A DNA stretch of 64,000 bases from Lachnospiraceae bacterium (GCA_017412055.1 JAFQOW010000011.1:40908-104907), one strand, 5' to 3'; counted from the stretch's first letter, positions 19,354 through 28,379 are shown. The notes: generated from the sequence alone by a model not told the origin. A program made the numbers and translations.

Positions 19354-20646
19354 ATGAAGAAAAGATTATTATCACTCGCACTCGTGAGTGTACTTGCTCT
19401 TTCATCTATCGTAGGATGTTCAGGCAAGAAGGAAAAGGAAGAGAAGGGTTCAGTTTACTACCTTAGCTTCAAGCCAGAGCAGGATGAGCAGTGGAAAGCT
19501 TTAGCAAAGGCTTACGAGGAGAAGACAGGCGTTGAAGTTACAGTTGTAACAGCAGCATCTGGTACATACGAGACAACATTAGCTTCAGAAATCCAGAAAG
19601 ATGAAGCACCAACATTATTCCAGGTTAACGGACCTGTAGGTCTTGCTACATGGAAAGATTACTGCTACGATATGTCAGGTTCAGACTTCTACAAGGAGTT
19701 AACATCTGATGCATACGCATTAAAGGATGGCAATGCTGTTCTTGGTGTTGCATACGTTATCGAGTCATACGGTATCATTACAAACAAGAAGTTACTTGAG
19801 ACAGCTGGTTACAAGGTAGAAGATATCACATCTTTCGCTAAGTTAAAGGAAGTTGCAGAAGATATCACAGCTCGTTCATCTGAGCTTGGTTTCTCAGCAT
19901 TCTCTTCAGCAGGTATGGATTCATCTTCAGACTGGAGATTTAAGACACATCTTGCAAACCTTCCAATCTACTTCGAGTATCAGGCAGATGGAATCGGAAC
20001 AACAACAGCTATTAAGGGTACATACCTTGACAACTATCGTCAGATTTATGACCTTTATATCAACAACAGCACATGTGCTCCAAATGAGTTAGCAGCTAAG
20101 ACAGGTGATGACTCTAGAAACGAGTTCCTTCAGGGTAAGGCAGTATTCTTCCAGAATGGTTCTTGGGAGTACGGTAACCTTGTAGGCGAAGGCAAGTTTG
20201 CAGATGGAGATATCACAATGCTTCCTATTTATGTAGGTGCTGGTGATGAGGCTAAGCAGGGACTTTGTACAGGTACAGAGAACTATTGGTGTGTAAACAA
20301 GGATGCTAGCAAGGAAGATATCGAAGCTACATTAGACTTCATGAAGTGGTGTGTATCTGCTGACGGTGGTGCTAGGGATATGGCTGAGAAGCTTGGTTTC
20401 GTTATCCCATTCAAGGGTGCTTCTGAGACTGCAAACGTATTCGTAAAGCAGGATATGGAGAATACAGCAGCTGGTAAGACACCAGTTTCTTGGAACTTCC
20501 CAACAATGCCATCAGAGGCTTGGAAGAACGCACTTGGTACAGCATTAACAGCTTATGCAGCTGATCAGACAGATGCTAACTGGGAAGCAGTAGTTAAGGC
20601 TTTTGTTGATGGATGGAAGTCAGAGTACGAATTATTAGGAAAGTAA
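19354..20646 (+). CDS. Maltodextrin-type ABC transporter substrate-binding lipoprotein (430 aa)
   Basis: Captures oligosaccharides, most likely maltodextrins, outside the membrane and hands them to the two permeases that follow. The lipoprotein signal is clear: MKKRLLSLALVSVLALSSIVGC, with the lipidated Cys at about residue 22, then a charged KKEKEEK spacer. The body is a family-1 solute-binding protein (YYLSFKPEQDEQWKALAKAY; FFQNGSWEYGNL; ATLDFMKWCVSADGG). Codon choice is strikingly biased to preferred codons (AAC, TTC, TAC, GGT, ATC) compared with its neighbours, indicating very high expression. RBS is CAGGAGGAG. An attenuator-like hairpin follows and would keep this product above the permeases. 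The specificity rests on the adjacent MalQ and amylases. No ATPase (MsmX-like) is encoded nearby, so a shared one is expected elsewhere. Confidence 0.9.
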   Translation: MKKRLLSLALVSVLALSSIVGCSGKKEKEEKGSVYYLSFKPEQDEQWKALAKAYEEKTGVEVTVVTAASGTYETTLASEIQKDEAPTLFQVNGPVGLATWKDYCYDMSGSDFYKELTSDAYALKDGNAVLGVAYVIESYGIITNKKLLETAGYKVEDITSFAKLKEVAEDITARSSELGFSAFSSAGMDSSSDWRFKTHLANLPIYFEYQADGIGTTTAIKGTYLDNYRQIYDLYINNSTCAPNELAAKTGDDSRNEFLQGKAVFFQNGSWEYGNLVGEGKFADGDITMLPIYVGAGDEAKQGLCTGTENYWCVNKDASKEDIEATLDFMKWCVSADGGARDMAEKLGFVIPFKGASETANVFVKQDMENTAAGKTPVSWNFPTMPSEAWKNALGTALTAYAADQTDANWEAVVKAFVDGWKSEYELLGK

Positions 20647-20679
20647 TTCTGGATAATACATTCTAAGATAATTTTATAG

Positions 20680-20712
20680 GGACAGGCAGGTGACCTGCCT
20701 GTCCGTTTTATA
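20680..20712 (+). terminator. Attenuator-like hairpin between binding protein and permease
   Basis: A perfect 11-bp GC-rich stem GGACAGGCAGG / CCTGCCTGTCC with a TGA loop is followed by GTTTTATATT, a weak T-run. This placement is typical of partial terminators or 3' stabilisers that make the binding protein more abundant than its permeases. Confidence 0.7.
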
Positions 20713-20737
20713 TTCTAAAATTTTAAGGAGGTTTGGA

Positions 20738-21613
20738 ATGCAAGAAAAGGTAATAAAAAGATATTGGCCGATATTCGTAATTCCAACATTAGGAGCCTTT
20801 GCTATCGGCTTTATATGGCCATTTATACAAGGTGTATATTTATCGTTTTGTAGTTTTACTACAATTGAAAAAAATAAGTGGGTAGGACTTGATAACTACA
20901 TTCGTGCATTAGGATTAGATAAGGATTTTAAGGATCCATCTCCTCTTACAGATTCGTTGTGGTTTACTGTAGCATTTGCTATTGTATCCATTGTATTGAT
21001 AAATGTTATTGCGTTTATATTTGCGTTAGTATTGACTAGAGGCTTAAAGGGAACTAACATTTTTAGAACAATCTTCTTTATGCCTAATCTTATCGGTGGT
21101 GTAGTACTTGGTTATATTTGGAAAGTACTTATTAACTGTGTGCTCTTATTAGTAGGAGAGCCACTATTGGCATTGAATTCAACTGCGGGCTTCTGGGGAC
21201 TTATAATCCTTATGGTATGGCAGCAGGTAGGATATATGATGATTATTTACATTGCAGGTTTGCAGTCTATTCCGGAATCGCTCATTGAGGCGGCACAGAT
21301 TGATGGTGCTACTTCAATGCAGACATTATTTAAGATTAAGCTTCCTATGGTGATGTCATCAATTACAATTTGTGTATTCCTTACACTTACTAATTCATTT
21401 AAGCTCTTTGACCAGAATATGGCACTTACTAATGGTGATCCGGCTAATAGTACAACTATGTTGGCTCTCAACATTTATAAGACATTCTATGATAGAATTG
21501 GTGCTAGCTGGAAGGGTCTTGGTCAGGCAAAGGCTGTTTTATTTAGTATTCTTGTTATTGGAATATCACTTATCCAGCTTAAAGCAACTAGAAGTAAGGA
21601 GGTACAGCAATAA
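20738..21613 (+). CDS. Sugar ABC transporter permease, MalF-like (291 aa)
   Basis: Inner-membrane half of the importer. I chose the ATG at 20738 (MQEKVIKRYWPIF) because AAGGAGG lies 6-12 bases before it; an upstream in-frame start would fall inside the attenuator hairpin. Six membrane helices are visible, starting with PIFVIPTLGAFAIGFIWPF. The EAA loop that docks the ATPase is ESLIEAAQIDGATSMQTLFK followed by IKLPMV, with the conserved EAA---G. Length fits short MalF-type permeases without the large periplasmic insertion of E. coli MalF. The stop codon overlaps the next start (TAATG). Confidence 0.9.
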   Translation: MQEKVIKRYWPIFVIPTLGAFAIGFIWPFIQGVYLSFCSFTTIEKNKWVGLDNYIRALGLDKDFKDPSPLTDSLWFTVAFAIVSIVLINVIAFIFALVLTRGLKGTNIFRTIFFMPNLIGGVVLGYIWKVLINCVLLLVGEPLLALNSTAGFWGLIILMVWQQVGYMMIIYIAGLQSIPESLIEAAQIDGATSMQTLFKIKLPMVMSSITICVFLTLTNSFKLFDQNMALTNGDPANSTTMLALNIYKTFYDRIGASWKGLGQAKAVLFSILVIGISLIQLKATRSKEVQQ

Positions 21614-22458
21614 TGAAAAAGAAAAGAACGATTTCAGATATTATTGTTACGCTTATAATGACAGTTATGGCGTTAACCTTCGTTTATCCTATATTTATGG
21701 TTTTAATTAACTCGTTTAAAGCAAATACATCTATTTCAACTGACAGCGTATTTCAGTTGCCAGATGAAGCTAGCTTTGTAGGTTTAAAGAACTATGTTTA
21801 CGCTCTTGAAGCTAAGGGATTCTTTGATAGTTTCATATATAGCTTATTTATAACTGTATCTTCAGTTTTGGCTATTTGTATCTGCTGTTCAATGTGTGCA
21901 TGGTTTATTACACGTGTTAAAGGTGTAATATCAAGTGCATTGTACTACTTATTTGTTTTCTCAATGGTAGTGCCATTCCAGATGGTAATGTTTACATTGT
22001 CAAAGACAGCTGATAAGCTTGACTTTAACACTCCATGGAATATTTGGATAATTTACTTGGGATTTGGTGCAGGCTTGGCGGTATTTATGTTTACAGGTTT
22101 CATGAAGACTATTCCTCTTGAAATCGAAGAGGCAGCTATGATTGATGGTTGTAATCCTCTTCAGACATATTTTAAGGTAGTTATGCCTATGCTTAAGCCA
22201 ACTATGGTATCAGTTGCTATTCTTGAGGCTATGTGGGTTTGGAACGATTACTTACTTCCAACACTTGTACTTGATATCAAGGAATATCAGACTATACCTA
22301 TGCTTATCCAGACATCATTCAAGGGTGGTTATGGTAGAGTAGAGATGGGTGCTATGATGGCATGTATTATGCTTACAGTTATCCCAATCGTTATTGTTTA
22401 TCTCTTAGGACAGAAGCACATCATCAAGGGTGTTGCTGCAGGTGCGGTTAAGGGTTAA
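21613..22458 (+). CDS. Sugar ABC transporter permease, MalG-like (281 aa)
   Basis: Second permease subunit. It starts at an ATG overlapping the previous stop (TAATG), indicating translational coupling. The EAA motif is EIEEAAMIDGCNPLQTYFK, followed by VVMPMLKPTM. Six hydrophobic segments and the terminal GVAAGAVKG are typical of MalG-like permeases. It is followed after 17 bases by malQ, so substrate import and cytoplasmic processing are co-expressed. Confidence 0.9.
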   Translation: MKKKRTISDIIVTLIMTVMALTFVYPIFMVLINSFKANTSISTDSVFQLPDEASFVGLKNYVYALEAKGFFDSFIYSLFITVSSVLAICICCSMCAWFITRVKGVISSALYYLFVFSMVVPFQMVMFTLSKTADKLDFNTPWNIWIIYLGFGAGLAVFMFTGFMKTIPLEIEEAAMIDGCNPLQTYFKVVMPMLKPTMVSVAILEAMWVWNDYLLPTLVLDIKEYQTIPMLIQTSFKGGYGRVEMGAMMACIMLTVIPIVIVYLLGQKHIIKGVAAGAVKG

Positions 22459-22475
22459 AGATTCTAAATTTAATA

Positions 22476-23990
22476 ATGGGAGTGATTATTATCAGAGCAA
22501 GTGGTATTTTAATGCATTTGTCCTCACTTCCTGCACCGTACGGCATAGGAACAATGGGACAATGTGCAAGAGATTTTGTAGATTTTTTAAAAAAAGCGGG
22601 ACAGAGCTACTGGCAGATACTGCCAGTATGTCCTACTAGTTACGGTGATTCTCCATATCAGTCCTTTTCTACATTTGCAGGAAATCCATATTTTATAGAT
22701 TTGGATATGCTTGAAGCTGAAGGATTACTTGAAGCCTCAGAGTATAAAAATGTAGACTGGGAATGTGCTCCATATAAGGTTAATTATGGAGCGCTTTATG
22801 AGAAGAGATATCCTCTTTTGAAAATTGCATTTAAACGTTTTGTGGAAAAAAACGAAGATGATTTGAAAGAAGCATATAAAGTTTTTTGCGACGAGAATGC
22901 TTTTTGGATTGATGATTATGCATTGTTTATGACTATTAAAGGTTTAAATGATGGTGTGTCTTGGATAGAGTGGCCAGAGAATTTGAAAAAGAGAGATGCA
23001 GCTTCTTTGGAGAAAGTGGTATCGGAAAATAAAGAAGAGATAGACTTCTGGAAGTTCTTACAGTATTTCTTCTTCAAACAGTGGAAAGAACTTCGTGCAT
23101 ATGCCAATGAAAATGGCGTATCCATAATAGGAGATTTGCCTATATATGTAGCTCTCGATAGTGCAGATGTATGGTCTAATCCACAGATGTTTAAGTTGAA
23201 TGAGAACTTGGAACCGACATTTGTAGCAGGCTGTCCACCAGATGGATTTTCAGCTACAGGTCAGTTGTGGGGAAATCCGCTGTTCCGATGGGATAAGATG
23301 GAAGAAGAGAACTTCGCATGGTGGATTAAGAGAATTGGATACGCATGCAAGATATATAATGTATTAAGACTTGATCATTTTAGAGGGTTTGAATCTTATT
23401 ATGCTATTCCTTATGGAGACAAGGATGCTTCAGGCGGTCATTGGGAACAAGGACCGGGTATAAAGCTTTTTGAAGCCTTGGAAAAGAGCGAAGGAAAGTT
23501 AAATATTATCGCAGAAGACTTAGGTTTCTTAACAGAACCAGTAAAAGAGCTTCTTGCTAAAAGTGGTTTCCCTGGTATGAAGGTATTTGAACTTGGTTTT
23601 GATAGTCGAGATGACAATAGCATAGAATATGTTCCACATAGTATGAAAAAGAATTGTGTGGCTTATGTAGGTACACATGATAATGATACTATACAGGGCT
23701 GGTTCACATCAGCAGCACCAGAGGATGTAAGATATGCTCAGGAATATCTTAGTATGCCTTCACTTTCAGAGGGACACTGGCATATGATGAAAGCATTATG
23801 GGCAACAGTGGCAGACTTAACAATTGTTCAAGCGCAGGATTTATTTGGTTTAGGTTCAGAAAGTCGAATGAATATTCCTTCAACACTTGGTACGAATTGG
23901 TGTTGGAGAGCTGTAGAGGGAAGCTTTAGCGATAGCTTAGCTATGAGATTAAAGCATTTTATGGAACTCTATAAGCGAAATAGCCAATAA
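22476..23990 (+). CDS. malQ: 4-alpha-glucanotransferase (amylomaltase, GH77), 504 aa
   Basis: Disproportionates imported maltodextrins in the cytoplasm, releasing glucose and extending chains for phosphorolysis. It shows the GH77 opening RASGILMHLSSLPAPYGIG, then DLPIYVALDSADVW, the nucleophile region LRLDHFRGFESYYAIP (Asp near residue 300), acid/base Glu in IAEDLGFLT, and GTHDNDTIQGW. It ends NIPSTLGTNWCWR, as in classical MalQ. Length near 500 is normal for bacterial amylomaltases. The ribosome site before the ATG is weak (TTTAATAATGGG), so coupling to the preceding permease is likely; a GTG at 22482 is an alternative start. A strong terminator follows. Confidence 0.93.
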   Translation: MGVIIIRASGILMHLSSLPAPYGIGTMGQCARDFVDFLKKAGQSYWQILPVCPTSYGDSPYQSFSTFAGNPYFIDLDMLEAEGLLEASEYKNVDWECAPYKVNYGALYEKRYPLLKIAFKRFVEKNEDDLKEAYKVFCDENAFWIDDYALFMTIKGLNDGVSWIEWPENLKKRDAASLEKVVSENKEEIDFWKFLQYFFFKQWKELRAYANENGVSIIGDLPIYVALDSADVWSNPQMFKLNENLEPTFVAGCPPDGFSATGQLWGNPLFRWDKMEEENFAWWIKRIGYACKIYNVLRLDHFRGFESYYAIPYGDKDASGGHWEQGPGIKLFEALEKSEGKLNIIAEDLGFLTEPVKELLAKSGFPGMKVFELGFDSRDDNSIEYVPHSMKKNCVAYVGTHDNDTIQGWFTSAAPEDVRYAQEYLSMPSLSEGHWHMMKALWATVADLTIVQAQDLFGLGSESRMNIPSTLGTNWCWRAVEGSFSDSLAMRLKHFMELYKRNSQ

Positions 23991-24009
23991 ATATCAAATA
24001 AATTATATA

Positions 24010-24039
24010 CCCCCCACCATTTATGGTGGGGGATTTTTT
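24010..24039 (+). terminator. Strong intrinsic terminator after malQ
   Basis: Stem CCCCCACCA (24011-24019) / TGGTGGGGG (24024-24032) with a TTTA loop, then A and T6. It ends the importer operon. Confidence 0.85.
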
Positions 24040-24065
24040 GTCCAAATTCCTTCACAACGTAGATT

Positions 24066-24553
24066 ACATAATTCTCATTATCGGAACTTTATAAATTTTT
24101 GATGACGATTTTCTGCTTATAAATATTGATATACTGCTACGAATATCCATCTACTTTTCTCCGCTGTTTTGATGAACCCGTGCTTTGCTAAATGCCCCTC
24201 TTGATACAAGTTTATTACTGTGTGATATTTTCAATAAAACACAACCTTTAGCTAGGTGATGTTCGCAGGGCAACGGACAACAATTTTAATCGCAGTTGCT
24301 ACGCAACTACGATTAGATGCATCTTTTCGTTAAATTTTCAATAACGTTGTCCGTGTCCTTCAAACACCACTAGCTAGGTTGTGTTTTTAATGAAAATACA
24401 CACAGCCTTAGTATCAAGAGGGACATATAAGCAAATCATCGGAACCCTCAAGATGCGGAGAAAAATAGATGGATACTTCGTACGCAGTCATACAAGTAAA
24501 TGGCAGAAAATCGTCTAGTAAGATTCCTGAAGTTCTGATAATGAGAATTATGT
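24066..24553. repeat. Long imperfect foldback (inverted-repeat) element, copy 1, no ORF
   Basis: The outer ends ACATAATTCTCATTATC and GATAATGAGAATTATGT are near-perfect reverse complements. Moving inward, the arms keep pairing: GCTACGAATATCCATCTA with TAGATGGATACTTCGTACGC; CTTGATACAAG with AGTATCAAG; TGTGATATTTTCAAT with its imperfect partner ATGAAAATACACACAG; GGACAAC (24275-24281) with GTTGTCC (24356-24362). The centre holds its own hairpin TAATCG-AGTTGC-TAC-GCAACT-CGATTA (24287-24315). The whole stretch could fold as one long cruciform or RNA hairpin. It carries no reading frame of note. The left arm recurs at the end of the window, so it is a dispersed repeat. It could be a MITE-like foldback element or a structured RNA. 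Confidence 0.8.
24287..24315. repeat. Apical hairpin of the foldback element
   Basis: TAATCG (24287-24292) pairs with CGATTA (24310-24315), and AGTTGC with GCAACT, around a TAC loop. It is nested in the middle of the larger inverted repeat. Confidence 0.7.
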
Positions 24554-24577
24554 AGAGGATTTTGAATTAAAATTCAC

Positions 24578-24606
24578 TTGATTTTATGGTGCAGATAAGG
24601 TTTAAT
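24578..24606 (+). promoter_or_regulatory. Promoter of the hydrogenase-like gene
   Basis: -35 TTGATT (24578-24583) and -10 TTTAAT (24601-24606) with 17-base spacing, just outside the foldback element. The RBS GAAAGG and ATG follow at 24641. Confidence 0.5.
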
Positions 24607-24640
24607 GGTATATAGAGAAATATAGAAAGGCTGTGAACTT

Positions 24641-26134
24641 ATGAGTAGTATGAGAGGTATTGATACACCTGTTAGACAGAGAAGAAGAAGAATATTTAAA
24701 GAGGTAGCTAATCTTGCATATACATCTACAAATCTTAAGGATGATATGGAAGCATTGCCTTATAAGATAGTAGATTATGATGAATCCATATATTGGGAGA
24801 GTGTGTATAGAGAGCGTTCTATTACAAGAGAGAGAATTCGTCTCGCTATGGGTATGAGTTTAAGGCCAGAAAATCGAGAAAAACCAGGACATCTTACACA
24901 GGGACTTGAAGGAAGTGATATTGATGAGAAATATTATGAGCCACCATTGATGCAGGTTATTCCTTCAGCATGTAATGCTTGCCCTGAAAACGAATATGAG
25001 GTAACAGATTCGTGTATGGGTTGTCTTGCACATCCTTGTCAGAGTGTTTGTCCTGTAGGTGCTATTTCTATGGTTAAGGGAAAATCAGTGATTGATAAGG
25101 AAAAATGTATTAAGTGCGGAAAATGTAGAGCGGTATGTCCGTATGATGCCATATGCCATAAAGAGCGTCCATGTAAGGCTGCCTGTGGCGTAAATGCAAT
25201 TAAAAATGATAGGGTTGGAAGAGCTGTTATTGATAATGATATGTGTGTATCGTGTGGTCAGTGTATGGTAAGCTGTCCGTTTGGTGCTATAGCAGATAAG
25301 TCACAGATATTCCAGCTTATTAGAGCTATGCAGTCTGGAAGAAAGATTATAGCACAGGTGGCGCCAGCATTTGTAGGTCAGTTCGGTCCTAAGGTGACTC
25401 CAGATATGTTTAAGACAGCATTAAAGGAGCTTGGATTTGCAGATGTATATGAAACTGCTATAGGTGCAGATATGGGATGTATTGCAGAAGCGGAGCATTA
25501 TGTTAAGGAAGTGGCTAGTGGAAATCAGTCATTTGCCCTTACATCATGTTGTCCATCATGGTCTGTTATGGCAAAGAATTTATTCCCAGAGACTATCGAT
25601 AAGATAAGTAATGCCCTTACACCTATGGTTGCAACTGCTAGAGTTATAAAGAAGGAGCATCCAGATGCATCAGTAGTATTTATTGGCCCATGTGCATCTA
25701 AAAAGCTTGAAGCAAGCAGAAGAACAGTTCGTTCGGATGTTGATTTTGTAATTACCTTTGAGGAACTTACAGGAATGTTTGAGGCTAAGGGAATACTTCT
25801 TGATGAGATAAAGGCAATGGATGAGATGCAGGATGCAACAGCTGCAGGTAGAGGCTACGGTGTAGCAGGTGGAGTAGCTAGTGCTATTAAGGATTGTATC
25901 GAGAAATATTATCCGGGAACAGAGGTTAAGATAGAGCATGCAGAAAGTCTTGCTGAATGTAAGAAGGTGCTTCTTAAGGCGAAGGCAGGTAAGATGAATG
26001 GATGCCTTATCGAGGGAATGGCATGTCCAGGTGGATGTGTTGCAGGTGCTGGAACAAATATTGCCATACCACAGGCCGTAAAGGAAGTAGATAAGTTTAA
26101 GGCTGCGGCAGGTAAGAAGCTTCCTGAGGAGTAG
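24641..26134 (+). CDS. Monomeric [FeFe]-hydrogenase-like protein, group B-type (497 aa)
   Basis: Contains ferredoxin-like clusters followed by an H-cluster domain. N-terminal Cys motifs include SACNACPENEYE and SCMGCLAHPCQSVCPVGAI; two 4Fe-4S units follow (CIKCGKCRAVCP; CVSCGQCMVSCPFGA). The H-cluster motifs are L1 TSCCPSW, L2 GPCASKKLE (Met of the usual MPCxxKKxE replaced by Gly) and L3 EGMACPGGCVAGAG. All cluster-ligand Cys are present. This pattern fits my knowledge of group B [FeFe] hydrogenases of Clostridia, which are little characterised; group A prototypes have MPC. It may evolve or sense H2 with ferredoxin as partner. No HydEFG maturases or HydB/C subunits are adjacent. It is monocistronic, between its own promoter and a terminator. 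Confidence 0.82.
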   Translation: MSSMRGIDTPVRQRRRRIFKEVANLAYTSTNLKDDMEALPYKIVDYDESIYWESVYRERSITRERIRLAMGMSLRPENREKPGHLTQGLEGSDIDEKYYEPPLMQVIPSACNACPENEYEVTDSCMGCLAHPCQSVCPVGAISMVKGKSVIDKEKCIKCGKCRAVCPYDAICHKERPCKAACGVNAIKNDRVGRAVIDNDMCVSCGQCMVSCPFGAIADKSQIFQLIRAMQSGRKIIAQVAPAFVGQFGPKVTPDMFKTALKELGFADVYETAIGADMGCIAEAEHYVKEVASGNQSFALTSCCPSWSVMAKNLFPETIDKISNALTPMVATARVIKKEHPDASVVFIGPCASKKLEASRRTVRSDVDFVITFEELTGMFEAKGILLDEIKAMDEMQDATAAGRGYGVAGGVASAIKDCIEKYYPGTEVKIEHAESLAECKKVLLKAKAGKMNGCLIEGMACPGGCVAGAGTNIAIPQAVKEVDKFKAAAGKKLPEE

Positions 26135-26167
26135 AAACTTTTTATAACAATATATTATATAGTAGAG

Positions 26168-26205
26168 GCTTCTGGCATAATTAAAATGATACCAGAAGCT
26201 TTTTA
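26168..26205 (+). terminator. Intrinsic terminator after the hydrogenase-like gene
   Basis: Stem GCTTCTGG (26168-26175) / CCAGAAGC (26192-26199) followed by T6. Confidence 0.75.
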
Positions 26206-26234
26206 CAGTAAATTAATAAAGCGGTGAGATTATT

Positions 26235-28100
26235 ATGAACTTATTAACAATAAAGAATTTTTCTAAATCAATCACAGATAAAGTATTATTTGAAGGAGCG
26301 GACTTTTCAATAAACGAAGGGGAGAAAATCGGTGTTATCGGTGTAAATGGCACAGGAAAATCAACATTATTAAAGATAATAGCAGGTGAGATGGAAACAG
26401 ATGAGGGGGAAGTGATAAAGGCAAATAGGGTTAAAATAAAATATTTACCTCAGAATCCACAGTTTCCAGAAGGAATAACTATATATGATTATGTGATTTC
26501 TCTTAATAAAAATGAGCATAATCAGTGGAATGTGGAAGGTGAAGCTAAAAATATACTTAATATTTTAGGTTTTACAGATTATGAGTTGGTGGTAGATAAT
26601 CTGTCTGGTGGACAGAAGAAAAGGGTGGCTTTGGCGGCTACTCTTTTAAGCGACTGTGATATTCTTATATTGGACGAGCCTACAAACCATCTGGATAGTT
26701 ACATGTCAGCTTGGCTTGAGGATTATCTAAAGAAATCAAAGGCAGTACTTGTAATGGTAACCCATGATAGATATTTCTTAGATAGAGTGTGCAATGGTAT
26801 TGTAGAAATTGATGACGGAAAAATATATAGATATACTGGTGGCTATGAGAAATTCTTAGAGGAGAAAACTTTGAGAGAAGAGATAGCTATAGCCAGTGAA
26901 AGAAAACGTCAAAGTATATTACGGGTGGAGCTTGAGTGGATAAGACGTGGAGCGAGAGCTAGAAGTACAAAACAGAAGGCACATATTCAAAGGTATGAAG
27001 CCTTAAGGGATATGGAAGGGCCAAAGGAAGCTGAAAAGCTACAGATGAGTTCCCTATCTAGCAGGCTCGGTAATAAAACCATAGAGCTTGATAAGGTGTC
27101 AAAGGCGTATAGTGGAAAGGCTCTTATAAGGGATTTTAGTTATATTTTTTTAGCTAATGACAGAGTGGGAATCGTAGGCGAGAATGGCTGTGGTAAATCT
27201 ACACTTATGAAGATAATTACAGGTGAAGTACAGCCTGATAAGGGAAGTGTAGATATAGGTCAGACTGTTAAGATAGGATATTTTTCTCAGGAAAATGAAT
27301 ATCTTCCAGAGGATATGAAGGTTATAGATTATATAAGAGATACAGCAGAATTTGTACAGACTGTGGATGGTACTGTGTCGGCGACAAAGATGCTTGAGAG
27401 ATTTTTATTTAACAGCACACTTCAGTATCAGCTTATTAAAAAGCTTTCAGGTGGCGAAAAGAGAAGATTGTATCTTCTTAAAATACTTATGGAAGCTCCA
27501 AATGTACTTATCCTAGATGAGCCTACAAATGATTTGGATATTTCTACTATGATGATACTTGAAGATTATCTAGATTCTTTCAACGGTATTGTAATATCCG
27601 TGTCTCACGATAGATATTTTTTAAATCGAATTGCAAATAGAATATTTGCATATGAGGTAGACGAATGTACAGAAGAAGTAAATATAAAGCAATATGAAGG
27701 AAATTATGATGATTATCTAGAGAAAAGTGGGGTTAATCCATATAATATTAATCTAAAGAAGAATAGTCAGAAAAGTCGTGAGGAGATAGTGAATAAAAAT
27801 TCTCAGGCTTTGAAGACTGAACAAGCTGAAACTAATGCTAAAGAAAATGGCAAACCAAAGAGTACAAAGATTAAGATGTCTTACAATGAGATGCGAGAGT
27901 TTGAGAAAATCGATGATGAGATAGCAGAGCTTGAAGCGAAAGTGGAATACCTGGAAGAAGAGATAGGAAATAATGCCAGAGATTTTGTCAAGCTAAACGA
28001 GCTTACAAAGGAAAAGGATGAAGCAGAAGATTTACTTGCAGAAAAAATGGATAGATGGGTATATCTAAATGATTTAAATGAAAGAATAAATAATCAATAA
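26235..28100 (+). CDS. uup: ABC-F family ATPase, Uup-like (621 aa)
   Basis: A soluble protein with two ABC cassettes and no membrane domain. ABC-F proteins act on ribosomes or, for Uup, on ribosome assembly and DNA-junction tolerance. Cassette 1: GVNGTGKST, LSGGQKKRVALA, LILDEPTNHLD. The linker ELEWIRRGARARSTKQKAH matches the Uup-type linker. Cassette 2: GENGCGKST, LSGGEKRRLYLL, LILDEPTNDLD, SHDRYFLNR. Residues about 515-620 are Lys/Glu-rich and end in a coiled coil (DDEIAELEAKVEYLEEEIG), like the DNA-binding C-terminal domain of Uup. RBS GCGGTGAG. It is single-gene. Confidence 0.88.
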   Translation: MNLLTIKNFSKSITDKVLFEGADFSINEGEKIGVIGVNGTGKSTLLKIIAGEMETDEGEVIKANRVKIKYLPQNPQFPEGITIYDYVISLNKNEHNQWNVEGEAKNILNILGFTDYELVVDNLSGGQKKRVALAATLLSDCDILILDEPTNHLDSYMSAWLEDYLKKSKAVLVMVTHDRYFLDRVCNGIVEIDDGKIYRYTGGYEKFLEEKTLREEIAIASERKRQSILRVELEWIRRGARARSTKQKAHIQRYEALRDMEGPKEAEKLQMSSLSSRLGNKTIELDKVSKAYSGKALIRDFSYIFLANDRVGIVGENGCGKSTLMKIITGEVQPDKGSVDIGQTVKIGYFSQENEYLPEDMKVIDYIRDTAEFVQTVDGTVSATKMLERFLFNSTLQYQLIKKLSGGEKRRLYLLKILMEAPNVLILDEPTNDLDISTMMILEDYLDSFNGIVISVSHDRYFLNRIANRIFAYEVDECTEEVNIKQYEGNYDDYLEKSGVNPYNINLKKNSQKSREEIVNKNSQALKTEQAETNAKENGKPKSTKIKMSYNEMREFEKIDDEIAELEAKVEYLEEEIGNNARDFVKLNELTKEKDEAEDLLAEKMDRWVYLNDLNERINNQ

Positions 28101-28121
28101 AAGATTAGAGAAATAGGAAAA

Positions 28122-28150
28122 GCCGCAGATGAACAACTATCATCTGCGGC
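28122..28150 (-). terminator. Hairpin with T-run on the minus strand
   Basis: A perfect 11-bp stem GCCGCAGATGA / TCATCTGCGGC. The run of A at 28118-28121 becomes TTTT after the hairpin on the minus strand, whereas the plus-strand side has no T-run. It therefore fits best as terminator for the minus-strand transcript ending here, and may also stop uup. Confidence 0.65.
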
Positions 28151-28172
28151 CTATATCGTTGCTAGTATGAAA

Positions 28173-28379
28173 CTATTTTATAAATGTAAGAATAGCAAGT
28201 ACGATACCTACGATTTCGTAAATCCATACAAGTGTGCCCACAATCTTAACGATGAGACCTACAACTGGGATACCACCGATAAAAGCTAAAAGTGCGCCTG
28301 TGTATGATAGTATTGTGCATAAAAATGCTATGAAATTATAGGAATATATCGGGTAAGAATGATAGAATAAATATATCAA
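28173..28379 (-). pseudogene. Short hydrophobic reading frame, possible remnant or unusual small membrane peptide
   Basis: The frame encodes a very hydrophobic end (TGALLAFIGGIPVVGLIV, then KIVGTLVWIYEIVGIVLAI) with two predicted membrane helices. Its codons in that part (ATC, GGT, GTA, CTT) look like real coding sequence. The only start in frame is TTG at 28379, which has no RBS and lies upstream of the -10 of the only good promoter. From that promoter's predicted start onward there is no in-frame ATG, GTG or TTG. The transcript does end at a minus-strand terminator. It is either a gene that lost its 5' end, a small RNA, or a peptide with an unusual start. I do not recognise the family. Confidence 0.4.

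Noticed and set aside
24040..24640. Insertion sequence
   Set aside because: No transposase frame or fragment is present; the inverted repeat spans almost the whole element rather than only its ends.
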